Positions 40,894 through 49,965 of a stretch of DNA of 54,098 bases are shown here, piece after piece. Source of the DNA: Oscillatoriales cyanobacterium. Its GTDB lineage: Bacteria; Cyanobacteriota; Cyanobacteriia; Cyanobacteriales; Laspinemataceae. How positions within the stretch are numbered: the stretch's first letter is position 1; every line of letters starts with the position of its first letter. The notes under the pieces are model-generated. The model had not been told where the DNA came from, did no database searches, and was given only the letters and a program-made list of their open reading frames with translations. A program made the translations under genes and the position numbers. The DNA is taken from positions 1 to 54,098 of the forward strand of contig JAABRM010000049.1 of NCBI GenBank assembly GCA_011390955.1. Reading direction: 5' to 3'.

Positions 40894-43797
40894 CTAGATT
40901 AATGCTAGAGATTTACTGGTTGCTTGAGTTAGCAATGGACTCCAATGAGCGATAATTTTTTTCAGGATGATTTTTTCCGGCTGGGGGATATTTGTTTCTG
41001 TGGTTAACTCCCGATCGAGTTCTTGTAAATGAATCATAGCAGCAGCGATCGCGCTTAATTTTTGCACTGGATCTGTGGTAGGTTGATTTATCGATATCTT
41101 GGCTATATCTCCTAAACGAATTAAAGCCTGAATCACAACTGGTCGAATGGCGTCCCCCCATAGGGGGGCAATAATATGCGAACCTGGGGGTATATTTCCC
41201 AAGGGTTCGATCGCCTTAACCACCTCAGCCATATCTGCCAATTCTTGCACTTTTAAGCAAGTAGCCATTGCTTGAAATGAAAGGGCAATTTCTGTGCCAC
41301 CAGGATAGTCAATCAGACGAGCATAAATTCTTTCATAATCCTGTAGGGGCGCAATGCTTGCGCCCTCGCGACTATGTGAGTGACTCTTTGTGTCCTCTGT
41401 GTCTTTGTGGTGCAAAAATTCATAAAGCATTCCGGAAAATTGGGTTAAGGGAGTGGTGCGGCGATCGCGCCAAAACCAAGTGAAAACCCATAATTTTAAC
41501 CAAACAATTCGGGAAATTAGGCGATCGATCCAATCGCTACTACAGTCAACCCAACGGTGGTCGAGTTCGCCGAGGAGTAATTGTTGACGGCTGGGTAAAA
41601 TGTGCCAATCTTGTTGACTGCTAGGAGTTGAAACGAATGCTTTTAATTCTGGGTCGGTCAAAATGGCATAAATCAGATGTAGCGGGCTGTAATTTTTTCC
41701 ATCATTTTCAGCGTCATGTAAGAATTTATGCAGGGCTTGAATAGCGAAAACTCGTTGAAAGGGGTTGCTGGCAACTTCGGCAATTAAGCGCAGTCCAGAG
41801 ATGGGGTCGCCCTTTGCCGTAAACGCTAGTAATCGCCGATATAAATATTCCTGAGTCCCCCACAAGGGAAAAATTTGTAGTTCGTCCCATTCCACGGGAT
41901 GTCCTTTGCCCCCCTTAGAAAAAATTGGCACGCTGCTATAGACAGACCAGGCAAGTTCAATGGGGTAAAATATGGCTCGCACTGCGCCAATTAAGACCAG
42001 TAAGTTGAAGCGCAAAGCAACAGTTATTCCCGTTTTTATGCCACTGTCTAGGCGAATTCGGGTGATGATTTGACTGTTACTTAATATAGTGGCTTCGAGG
42101 GCACCGATCGCAATCCCGACAATCAGAACTAGGGCGATGCTGCTGATTGGGGCGATCGCTTTTCTGCCGGTTAAATTAAACGCCACATTAAATAGCAAGC
42201 CCAAGGAAATGGCAAACCCCGCATTAATCCACTGTCGATCTAGGGCGATCGCGCCGAATACTTCTCGGAATGACGGGTTAACAGCGACCACATCCGCAGC
42301 TACGAACATCCAAGTAAAAACGATGGTGCTGCCTAAAGCCAAAACCAGAATAGTAAAGAGGCTGCCTGCAATGCCAAAAGTCATCATCCCGATCGCCAAA
42401 ATCAGGCTAACCAGAAATAGACCCGTGGCGATCGCGAAAATCATGGCGAGATAAAAACCAGTTCGGGCTAACTTGATGGTATTTTCTGCCGACTTGAGGG
42501 GAATTTCTTGACCTGCTTGCCAATCCCAAACTTTCGGTCTGGCATCTCCTGACCCAGAAATTGCCCGCTGACCATCGGGGGTGAATTGCACCATCCGCAC
42601 CCATTCCGTATGACCTGTGAGGGTATTCAATTCTGTTCCCTGTTGGAGATTCCAGACTTTCAAGGTATGGTCAGAAGAGGCGGAAATAGCTTGCTGACCA
42701 TCAGGAGTCACCGCTACGGAATTCACCCAACCTTGATGTCCTGTGAGGGTATGCAAGAGTTTTCCGGTTTGCCAGTCCCAGACTTTTAAGGTGCGATCGG
42801 CTGACCCAGAAATCACCCACTTTCCATCTGGTGTCAGGGCGATATCTTGGATGCTGTCCGTATGTCCGGTCAGGGTCCGCAGTTCTGTACCGGATGCTAA
42901 ATCCCACACCTTCAAAATCCCATCAACCGATCCGGAAATGGCTTTGTTTCCGGGCAAAATCACCACTTTTTTCACCCCAACCTGATGACCGCTGAGGGTT
43001 TTGACTTCTTTGCCGGAGGCAATGTCCCAAACTTTTAAAGTTCCATCCTCGGAAGCGGAAATCACTTGTTTTTCATCCTCGGTCAAAACGATATCGTTCA
43101 CCGAATTGGTATGACCTTCTAAGGTGAATAAGGCTTTACTGGAGTCCAGTTGCCAGATTTTTAGCGTGTTATCTGCGGAAGCCGAAACCACTCGCTGACC
43201 ATCCCCCAGAATGACGGTATCATTGATCCAACGGCGATGACCTTTCAGGGTTTTCAGTTTTGTGCCAGATTTTAAATCCCAGACAATCAATTCGCTGTTA
43301 CCGCCCCCGGAAACGATGCGTGTCCGATCCGCAGAGACAGCGATCGCATTAATCCCTCGTTTCCCAGCGGTTAAAGTATGAATCACGGCGCCGGTTGACA
43401 TGTCCCAGATTTTAATGGTAGACGGATTAAAATCACTACCCGTAGAAGCCGAAATGAATTGCGTAGAAGAAATTGGCGCCACGACATTCACCGAAGCCTT
43501 ATGTCCTTGATCCGTAGCGAGGTTATAGAAACTGGTGATTAAACTTAGCGAAATTGTTAATAACACCAAAGTTGCCCCGAACATCAGATAAAGGCAACGA
43601 TATGCCTGCACTCCCCAGGTGCGCCAGAATTTGCCGAAGCCTCCTTGGGGATGCAGGGTCGGGGCGGCTTGATAAAAATAGGAATTTAAAGCCGTAGGCC
43701 GAAAAAATATCCAATAAGCCAATAATAAATAATGGCGCGGGTTTAGTGGATTCAGTACCTTCGGCATTTCGCCGGAATAGCTGGGAAAAGTCGGCAT
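40894..43797 (-). CDS. WD40-repeat integral membrane protein
   Basis: 967 residues. An N-terminal membrane helix (about 70-92) leads to eight WD40 blades (about 100-430), each ending in the LKVWD type (IKIWD, LIVWD, LKIWQ, LKVWD). About six membrane helices follow (about 445-640), then a helical C-terminal domain (about 650-967). The blades would form a beta-propeller scaffold on one membrane face; no catalytic motif is visible. Near residues 796-820 the text HHKDTEDTKSHSHSREGASIA is encoded by intergenic-type repeats captured in frame (41341-41411). It is transcribed divergently from the GH10 gene. WD40 membrane proteins are abundant in filamentous cyanobacteria; the function here is unknown. 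Confidence 0.85.
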   Translation of the reverse strand: MPTFPSYSGEMPKVLNPLNPRHYLLLAYWIFFRPTALNSYFYQAAPTLHPQGGFGKFWRTWGVQAYRCLYLMFGATLVLLTISLSLITSFYNLATDQGHKASVNVVAPISSTQFISASTGSDFNPSTIKIWDMSTGAVIHTLTAGKRGINAIAVSADRTRIVSGGGNSELIVWDLKSGTKLKTLKGHRRWINDTVILGDGQRVVSASADNTLKIWQLDSSKALFTLEGHTNSVNDIVLTEDEKQVISASEDGTLKVWDIASGKEVKTLSGHQVGVKKVVILPGNKAISGSVDGILKVWDLASGTELRTLTGHTDSIQDIALTPDGKWVISGSADRTLKVWDWQTGKLLHTLTGHQGWVNSVAVTPDGQQAISASSDHTLKVWNLQQGTELNTLTGHTEWVRMVQFTPDGQRAISGSGDARPKVWDWQAGQEIPLKSAENTIKLARTGFYLAMIFAIATGLFLVSLILAIGMMTFGIAGSLFTILVLALGSTIVFTWMFVAADVVAVNPSFREVFGAIALDRQWINAGFAISLGLLFNVAFNLTGRKAIAPISSIALVLIVGIAIGALEATILSNSQIITRIRLDSGIKTGITVALRFNLLVLIGAVRAIFYPIELAWSVYSSVPIFSKGGKGHPVEWDELQIFPLWGTQEYLYRRLLAFTAKGDPISGLRLIAEVASNPFQRVFAIQALHKFLHDAENDGKNYSPLHLIYAILTDPELKAFVSTPSSQQDWHILPSRQQLLLGELDHRWVDCSSDWIDRLISRIVWLKLWVFTWFWRDRRTTPLTQFSGMLYEFLHHKDTEDTKSHSHSREGASIAPLQDYERIYARLIDYPGGTEIALSFQAMATCLKVQELADMAEVVKAIEPLGNIPPGSHIIAPLWGDAIRPVVIQALIRLGDIAKISINQPTTDPVQKLSAIAAAMIHLQELDRELTTETNIPQPEKIILKKIIAHWSPLLTQATSKSLALI
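41341..41411. repeat. Intergenic-type repeats embedded in the WD40 membrane protein gene
   Basis: GGGCGCAA-TGC-TTGCGCCC (41347-41365) is a perfect hairpin. 41385-41411 is the reverse complement of the non-coding 49825-49851 with one mismatch in 27 bases (ACCACA then GACACAGAGGACACAAAGA). The host reading frame stays open. Confidence 0.85.
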
Positions 43798-43837
43798 AAT
43801 CCAATATTCTCAATATTCTCAATGGTAATTTAGCAAG

Positions 43838-43869
43838 AGGATCGTTATCATCTTAGATGATGCGATCCT
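43838..43869. promoter_or_regulatory. Inverted repeat in the divergent promoter region (WD40 protein / xylanase)
   Basis: AGGATCGTTATCATC (43838-43852), loop TTA, GATGATGCGATCCT (43856-43869): arms match except for a one-base bulge. It lies 41 bp upstream of the WD40 gene start and 25 bp upstream of the xylanase ATG. It could be a shared operator or a 5'-UTR hairpin. Confidence 0.5.
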
Positions 43870-43893
43870 AGTATAACTGCCAGGAAAAATATA

Positions 43894-44985
43894 ATGAAAC
43901 ACAGATTTTTAATCAGGGCGATCGCCAAAGTGATTCTGTTCGCGATCGCGATCGCCTCTGTATGCTTAATTGCCAATTCTGTCACCGCGAAGCAGCTAGA
44001 AATTCCGGAGACTTCTTTGCGGTCTTTGGCTAGTCAGCAGGGGTTTTTAATTGGGTCAGCGGTTGGGGATAAAATGTTAGAAAGAGATTGGCAATATCGA
44101 GAAGTTTTAGCTCGCGAATTTAATACTCTGACCACAGAAAATGAGGTGAAATTTATCATTGTACACCCAGAGCGCGATCGCTATGATTTTACTCGTCCTG
44201 ATGCCCTAGTGAAGTTTGCCCAAGCCCATAATATGCTCGTGCGGGGTCATACAATTGTTTGGTTTCATGCCTTACCTCGTTGGTTAACGGAGAATCAATT
44301 TACCAGAGATGAAATGAAAGAAATTCTCCGAGATCACATTCAAACTTTAGTCGGTCGTTATCGCGGTAAAATCCAACATTGGGATGTAGTCAATGAACCC
44401 TTGGCATCAGATGGTTCCTTAAGAGATAACTTATGGATGCGAACAATTGGCCCCGATTATATTGATTTAGCTTTTCGTTGGGCGCACGAAGCGGATCCAG
44501 ACGCCAAGCTATATTTAAGTGAATATGGGGAAGGGCTGAATTCAAAAGCCGATTCCTTATATTTATTAGCCAAAGAATTAAAAGAACGTGGGGTGCCAAT
44601 TGATGGGGCAGGATTTCAAACTCATATTGGCTTTCTTTCCGCCAAAGACCCGACAGAAGTGGCAGAAAACATGAAGCGTTTTAATGAAATTGGCTTGGAA
44701 ATTGTGATTACGGAAATGGATGTTCCCGTGACACAGTTTTCGGGGACATTTGAGGAAAAATTAGCCCAACAAGCGGATATGTATCGGTATTTTTTGAGAA
44801 TTTGCTTGGAAGCGCCAAATTGTAACACTTTAAATACGTGGGGATTTACCGATCGCTATACTTGGCTAAAAAGTTTTTTAGGCACCGTGAAAGATCCGTT
44901 AATTTTTGATTTTAATTATCGCCCTAAACCAGCTTATCATGCAATGGTCGAAGAGTTAAAGTCTCATTTAAATAAGTCTAAGTAG
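43894..44985 (+). CDS. Secreted endo-1,4-beta-xylanase, GH10
   Basis: 363 residues. A signal peptide (basic MKHRFLIR, hydrophobic core, cut near VTA-K at 32) shows export. The GH10 TIM barrel covers about 45-355. The acid/base Glu168 is in HWDVVNEPL and the nucleophile Glu274 in IVITEMDV. Substrate-site residues RGHTIVWFHALPRW and TWGFTDRYTW are intact. It should hydrolyse internal beta-1,4-xylosidic or similar bonds of plant xylan or of polysaccharide sheath material. It has no carbohydrate-binding module. It is a single gene without other polysaccharide-degrading neighbours, and it ends at a convergent heptamer array. Confidence 0.95.
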   Translation: MKHRFLIRAIAKVILFAIAIASVCLIANSVTAKQLEIPETSLRSLASQQGFLIGSAVGDKMLERDWQYREVLAREFNTLTTENEVKFIIVHPERDRYDFTRPDALVKFAQAHNMLVRGHTIVWFHALPRWLTENQFTRDEMKEILRDHIQTLVGRYRGKIQHWDVVNEPLASDGSLRDNLWMRTIGPDYIDLAFRWAHEADPDAKLYLSEYGEGLNSKADSLYLLAKELKERGVPIDGAGFQTHIGFLSAKDPTEVAENMKRFNEIGLEIVITEMDVPVTQFSGTFEEKLAQQADMYRYFLRICLEAPNCNTLNTWGFTDRYTWLKSFLGTVKDPLIFDFNYRPKPAYHAMVEELKSHLNKSK

Positions 44986-44989
44986 GGAA

Positions 44990-45181
44990 TAATTGATAAT
45001 TGATAATTATCAATTGATAATTATCAATTGTTAATTAAGCATAATTGATAATTAAACTTAATTAATAATTAAACGTAATTATCAATTATCAATTATCAAT
45101 TATGTTTAATTAACAATTATCAATTGTTAATTATGTTTAATTATCAATTATCAATTATCAATTGTTAATTATCAATTGTTT
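44990..45181. repeat. AATTGAT/ATTATCA heptamer array between convergent genes
   Basis: Begins with TTGATAA units, alternates through several inverted blocks (AATTGTTAATTA, TTTAATTA spacers) and ends with TTATCAA units, so it can fold on itself repeatedly. It fills the gap between the GH10 gene (+) and the first chemoreceptor gene (-). Confidence 0.9.
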
Positions 45182-45201
45182 TCCCGATGGCGGCCCCAAA
45201 A

Positions 45202-46689
45202 CTAAACCAGAGATTTCAAGGCTTGTGCTGCTTCATTCAACTGTTGGGTACTGGTTCTCGTTTGGGCAATGCCACTGGCAGTTTCTGCTGCTCCTTGATT
45301 GATGCTGGTCATGGCTTCAACACTCTGCTGAATAGCGATCGCTTGTTGATTGGCACTCAAAGAAATTTGCTTGATATTCAAGGTAATTTCATTGATAGAA
45401 TTAACCATTTTTTTCACCAGTTTATTACCATTTTCGGTGACACTAACCGTGGATTCTGTGCTTGATTGAATATCTGCCGTCAATCCATTAATTTGCTCGG
45501 CATATTTACCACTTTGATCCGCCAGTTTCCGAATTTCCGTGGCAATGACCCCAAAGCCTTTCCCCTGCTCTCCCGCTCGCACCGCTTCCACTGCCGCATT
45601 TAGGGCTAACATATTGGTTTGATTGGCTAATTGACTCACTACTCCAGCAATGCGATCGATTTGAGTCAACTTTTCGCTTAAACTCAGCACTTGTTGAGCA
45701 ATTTGTGCCGATTGTTCCTTTAAATTTGCCTCATGTTGCAGCATCATATTTTCCGCTTTATTGCTGCCAACGGCTAACATGAGTAAGCGATCGACATTTT
45801 GGGCTGCCGCTTCCGCTTGAGCCGCTGCTTGTCGGGATGATGCCCCTAATTCATCCATTGTCGTCGTGGTTTGATTCACCGAAGCTGCTTGCTGATTGGC
45901 AATGCGTTCGTGTTCTTCCACGGTCGCGGCAATTTGTGCCGAAGATGAACTAATGGTCAAAGCTGCGCGATCGATCGGTTGAATCACTTGTCGCAAAACA
46001 AACCAAATCATCATACACACTAACAAAAAAATTGCCAATCCTGACCCAGTGGCAATCAACTTCGCCTGTTGTTGTGCCTCGATGACTATGGCTTTACGCT
46101 CATCAATAATGTGATTTTCTGCCGCTTCTATGTCTGTGAGTTCACTTCTAATTTTATCCATCAGCTTTTTTCCTAAATCAGAATTGACTAAAGCTTGGAC
46201 TTCTGCTTCTTGTCCATTCTTCTTTAGCTGGATCGTTTTGGCCATCTCTTCGAGTTTTTGTTCACTTAAATTTTCAATGATATGTAAGCGATTAAACTGA
46301 ATTGAATCATTGAGCGTTAATTGGCTTAATTCTCTAAATGTATCATCCAGAGATTCAATTGCGTGGTCATAGGGTTTTAGATATTCAGGGTTGCTCGTGT
46401 AAAGAAATCCTCGCTGGCCGGTTTCTGCATCCACTAGCTGTTTTTCTATTAACCGTAAATTTGTCTTGATTGTTTGGGCAGTTTCTACTAAATTTATAGA
46501 TTTATTAATCCGGGTCATGCTGTGTTGAGATATTCCAGCCATTAGCAAATTCAAAAAAGCGATAACTCCTAAACCAATGGGGACAACTTTTCCCAGTTTA
46601 AGATGATTTTTTTCCTGCCATTGAGCAACTTTAATCGTGTCTTGATAAGGAACTATGCGGATCTCTTCCTTCATAGGATGCAAAGTCAT
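45202..46689 (-). CDS. Methyl-accepting chemotaxis protein, CHASE3-type sensor (1)
   Basis: 495 residues from the ATG at 46689, with AGGAG upstream; a GTG ten codons earlier overlaps that site. Membrane helix 1 (about 38-58) and helix 2 (about 212-235) enclose a periplasmic helical CHASE3-like sensor (GQRGFLYTSNPEYL is typical). No clear HAMP follows. The cytoplasmic signalling coiled coil (about 245-490) contains the hairpin tip [35 protein letters not shown] (quoted here in part: [16 protein letters not shown]). It would signal through CheW/CheA for gliding or twitching motility. There is no C-terminal CheR-tethering pentapeptide. The cytoplasmic half is nearly identical to the next receptor's, whereas the sensor halves differ. 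Confidence 0.93.
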   Translation of the reverse strand: MTLHPMKEEIRIVPYQDTIKVAQWQEKNHLKLGKVVPIGLGVIAFLNLLMAGISQHSMTRINKSINLVETAQTIKTNLRLIEKQLVDAETGQRGFLYTSNPEYLKPYDHAIESLDDTFRELSQLTLNDSIQFNRLHIIENLSEQKLEEMAKTIQLKKNGQEAEVQALVNSDLGKKLMDKIRSELTDIEAAENHIIDERKAIVIEAQQQAKLIATGSGLAIFLLVCMMIWFVLRQVIQPIDRAALTISSSSAQIAATVEEHERIANQQAASVNQTTTTMDELGASSRQAAAQAEAAAQNVDRLLMLAVGSNKAENMMLQHEANLKEQSAQIAQQVLSLSEKLTQIDRIAGVVSQLANQTNMLALNAAVEAVRAGEQGKGFGVIATEIRKLADQSGKYAEQINGLTADIQSSTESTVSVTENGNKLVKKMVNSINEITLNIKQISLSANQQAIAIQQSVEAMTSINQGAAETASGIAQTRTSTQQLNEAAQALKSLV

Positions 46690-47092
46690 AAATCGTATTC
46701 TCCTGGTACGCCAATTCACTTAAATTTATCCAAATTATTCCAGCACGGTCTGTTGATTGCCGTAGCTATTTTTTTAGAAAAATTAATATCGATCTTATTG
46801 ATTTTTAAGATGATTTAAATTATTTACTTGGTTGTTCAATGAATTGTTAGATTAATTTTAATATGATTAACTTAATTATTTAATTTAAATATTATTCCGA
46901 TGTAATTGAGGTAAATGTTGGGTGCCTTGATATCTGGCGATCGCATCACCCATCCCAAAACTCAGATCCAATTAACAGCCGGGATGATTGACTCAAATTA
47001 TCTGGATCGGTGCCTGAGTATCTGAGTAATTTTGCCAACCGTAGAGATCGAGTCTTGACACGATCGCTACAGCAAACCAATCGGGTTGCTAA

Positions 47093-47252
47093 TAAGCAGG
47101 TGAAAATAATTAATAGCACTTTCCGTTCCCCGACGCAAATCCTGGGATTCCCGCATATAGGGAGGAGAGGAGAGAGAATATCTTGACTCTTGACTCTTTA
47201 CTCTTTCCTATAATGGAGTCTGTGCCCTGATTTATTTATGGACATCTACTTA
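47093..47252 (+). mobile_element. Dispersed element with terminal inverted repeats, copy 5 (rearranged centre)
   Basis: Ends TAAGCAGGTGAAAATAATTA and GGACATCTACTTA match the family. The centre after GGATTCCCGCATATAG is replaced by GGAGAGGA and TTGACTC heptamers (about 47158-47208), showing that it can acquire tandem repeats. Confidence 0.75.
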
Positions 47253-47448
47253 CCAGTAATGTTGCTGTAGATCATTATTATAAGGGTATAGCGGTTCATT
47301 TCGTTGCCGTAAAAAATTTTTTCTCGTGGGTATTTAGTCAGACGAAACAAAGCTTTACAATTCAGGTTGATGGGAGCAAAAGTCGTCTGACAATCCAGGA
47401 GAGTCCGGTTTTTCCCTGAGATGCGGGCAAGATGTTCTGTCCGGGAAC

Positions 47449-47721
47449 AACGATTTTTAAAGTATTTCAAAACTCTTACAAGATTAGCCCTTGCGTCCGA
47501 CATGGTTAGGGGCGCTTCGACGCGGCGCCCCTACAAGAAATAATACCATTTACAAAAATTCATCCAACAGCCCCTAACATTCGTAGGGTGGGCAAAAAAT
47601 TTTACCGACCCTACCGTATATGATGGTGGATTTTTGCCCACCCTACAATATGACAAGAAATAACAATCTAAAGAACGATTTTTCGTAGACGGTTTCCAGA
47701 TCCCTACAAGATTAGCCCTTG
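47449..47721. repeat. Direct repeat pair, about 45-48 bp each
   Basis: 47449-47493 and 47674-47721 both begin AACGATTTTT and end ACAAGATTAGCCCTTG, with a diverged centre of similar length. Between them lie the hairpin TAGGGGCGC/GCGCCCCTA (47507-47533) and palindrome copy D. Confidence 0.65.
47583..47646. repeat. GTAGGGTGGGC palindromic element, copy D
   Basis: 64-bp form with ends GTAGGGTGGGCAAAAA and TTTTTGCCCACCCTAC and the internal CCGACCCTACCG. It is preceded by a ACCATTTACAAAAATT motif (47546). Confidence 0.8.
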
Positions 47722-47791
47722 AAACCACCATCGGCTTTTTAGTTTGGGAAAGCCCGAATTGTCTATTGTCGCAGCAATCCGGTTTCTATTG

Positions 47792-49273
47792 CTAAACCAG
47801 AGATTTCAAGGCTTGTGCTGCTTCATTCAACTGTTGGGTACTGGTTTTTGTTTGGGCAATGCCACTGGCAGTTTCGGCGGCTCCTTGGTTGATGCTGGTC
47901 ATGGCTTCAACACTTTGTTGAATAGCGATCGCTTGTTGATTGGCACTCAAAGAAATTTGTTTAATATTTAAGGCAATTTCATTGATAGAGTTGACCATTT
48001 TTTCCACCAATTCGTTACCCTCTTCCGCGACTGTCACCGTGGATTCTGTAGCCTTCTGAATATCTGCGGTCAATCCATTAATTTGCTCGGCATATTTACC
48101 ACTTTGATCCGCCAGTTTCCGAATTTCCGTGGCAATGACCCCAAAGCCTTTCCCCTGATCTCCCGCTCGCACCGCTTCCACCGCCGCATTTAAGGCTAAC
48201 ATATTGGTTTGATTGGCTAATTGACTCACTACCCCAGCAATGCGATCGATTTGAGTTAACTTTTCGCTTAAACTCAGCACTTGTTGAGCAATTTGTTGAG
48301 ATTTGTCTTCTAAGTTTGCTTCATGTTGCAACATCATATTTTCCGCTGTATTGCTGCCAACGGCTAACATGAGTAAGCGATCGACATTTTGGGCTGCCGC
48401 TTCCGCTTGACCCGCAGCTTGTCGGGATGATGCCCCTAATTCATCCATTGTCGTGGTGGTTTGATTCACCGAAGCTGCTTGCTGGTTGGCAATGCGTTCG
48501 TGTTCTTCCACGGTCGCGGCAATTTGTGCCGAAGATGAGCTAATGGTCAAAGCTGCGCGATCGATCGGTTGAATCACTTGTCGCAATACAAACCAAATCA
48601 TGCCACAAACCAGCATAAAAATACCCGTAGAAGTGGCGATCGTCAGTACATTGGCTTGGCTTTCTGCTTGACGGGCAATTTCTTGCCGTTCACCAATAAT
48701 TTTTTGTTGTTCGTCCTCCATTTTTTCCAGTTTAATTCGGATCTGATTTCTCGTATTCTTGCTGGTGTTGTCCTGAACTGCTTTGAGCACCCCTGCGGTT
48801 TGATTAGTTTTCTTAAGCTGAATCGTTGACTCAATTTCACTTAATCTAATTTTTAGGATACTTTCCACATCATCAAGTCGTTCAAGCTGGTTTGGATCTT
48901 TGATTAATAATTTTAAATCGCTAATCACTTTAGAGAGAGATTCATCGTAATCTTCATACTGAGTTAAATATTGCGAATTACCCGTCAGCAAAAAACCCCG
49001 CTCATCGGTTTCTAATTCTAAAATTTGACTGTCCAATAAGCGAATATTTGCCTTTACTTCATGGGCAGTATTTACCCAAGTTATTGCCTCAGAAATTCTC
49101 AATATATTGGTTCTAGATATAACGGCACTGAACAGATTTAAACTGGCAATTACGCCTAGACCTATGGGAATAATTTTCCCCAGTCGCCACTGATTCTTTT
49201 GGCGATTTGTGCTGAAGAAATTTCTTTCACCTTCCGTAAAGTTAATCATTTGATTTCTAGGAATAATCTGCAT
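47792..49273 (-). CDS. Methyl-accepting chemotaxis protein, CHASE3-type sensor (2)
   Basis: 493 residues with an ATG start behind AGGAG. Membrane helix 1 (about 28-50) and helix 2 (about 205-228) flank a CHASE3-like periplasmic domain ([19 protein letters not shown]). The signalling coiled coil (about 240-493) carries the tip [16 protein letters not shown] and ends [14 protein letters not shown], exactly as in the receptor at 45202. The identity of the cytoplasmic halves continues at DNA level to the stop codon, while the sensors are clearly different. This suggests duplication with sensor swapping or later gene conversion. No HAMP domain is evident. The two genes are tandem but separated by 1.1 kb of repeats, so they are probably transcribed separately. 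Confidence 0.93.
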   Translation of the reverse strand: MQIIPRNQMINFTEGERNFFSTNRQKNQWRLGKIIPIGLGVIASLNLFSAVISRTNILRISEAITWVNTAHEVKANIRLLDSQILELETDERGFLLTGNSQYLTQYEDYDESLSKVISDLKLLIKDPNQLERLDDVESILKIRLSEIESTIQLKKTNQTAGVLKAVQDNTSKNTRNQIRIKLEKMEDEQQKIIGERQEIARQAESQANVLTIATSTGIFMLVCGMIWFVLRQVIQPIDRAALTISSSSAQIAATVEEHERIANQQAASVNQTTTTMDELGASSRQAAGQAEAAAQNVDRLLMLAVGSNTAENMMLQHEANLEDKSQQIAQQVLSLSEKLTQIDRIAGVVSQLANQTNMLALNAAVEAVRAGDQGKGFGVIATEIRKLADQSGKYAEQINGLTADIQKATESTVTVAEEGNELVEKMVNSINEIALNIKQISLSANQQAIAIQQSVEAMTSINQGAAETASGIAQTKTSTQQLNEAAQALKSLV

Positions 49274-49965
49274 AATTGCTCATCTCCTTATTTTCAGATA
49301 TATTGGATGCCATCTATAGTTTTTTTGCCAGCAGGAATTATTCGCCTTGACAGGGCGAAAATAAATAGCATAAATAGGGAATTAAGGAGCGTAATTTAGT
49401 TGAATTCGATCCCGATTAAATTATAGCTTAAATTAGACAAATCTATAAGATAATTTTTTTTTGCTATTTTTTTGCCAAAAAAATAGTCTGGACTAATTCG
49501 GGCAAGGTGCGACGGATAACTGCACCGAAAAAGTTAGTTTTAGCTTTGAATTCTTGGCAGGACTAACACAGACTGTCGATCGCGCCCCAAAATCCGGTGA
49601 CATATAGAATTGATGCCGATAAATATGTGGGGGCTGGTTATGGTAAAATCAACCATAAATCGCAAAAAAACTTAAAAAAACTTTACAAATAACTGCCAAT
49701 TTATCCGCAATTTTCGGAGAGTAAATCAGCGATCGCGATCGCGGAGGGCGAGTCCCCTGTTCGGGAGTAAAATATTAGGATAAAATATCAAAATTAACGA
49801 TTGACATAAAATTAGACTAAAATAACCACAGAGACACAGAGGACACAAAGATCGGAGGCAGGGGCGACTCGCTGTTACATTCCCTTCACCCACTATCTCT
49901 CTATATTTCTGTGTTCTTGATGTCTGAATTGGTGAATCTTAACTTCAAGAGTTATCGATCTTTTT
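49274..49965. other. Divergent gap between chemoreceptor 2 and the kinase gene
   Basis: No gene seen. AT-rich DNA with T-runs (49450-49490), HIP1 clusters (49730-49745) and the 27-bp repeat at 49825-49851 (ACCACAGAGACACAGAGGAC...) that also occurs inside the WD40 membrane protein gene. Promoters of both flanking genes should lie at its two ends. Confidence 0.5.

Larger units (their letters stand above)
46690..47791. other. 1.1-kb repeat-rich gap between the tandem chemoreceptor genes
   Basis: No supported gene. Two minus-strand frames (47246-47503 and 47531-47731) share RANLV...K...KNR only because they cover a duplicated DNA segment. The gap holds dispersed element copy 5 (47093-47252), a direct repeat pair (47449-47493 / 47674-47721), a GGGGCGC hairpin (47507-47533) and the 64-bp palindrome copy D (47583-47646). 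The AT-rich stretch at 46740-46900 probably contains the promoter of the first receptor gene. Confidence 0.6.

Noticed and set aside
40894-43797. Conflict-system (NLR-like) WD40 defence protein
   Set aside because: No NACHT, NB-ARC, CHAT or TIR domain is visible; the protein has membrane helices and a helical tail only.
47246-47731. Two small minus-strand proteins with related N-termini
   Set aside because: Their similarity is explained by the duplicated 45-48 bp DNA element; the rest has no coding character.
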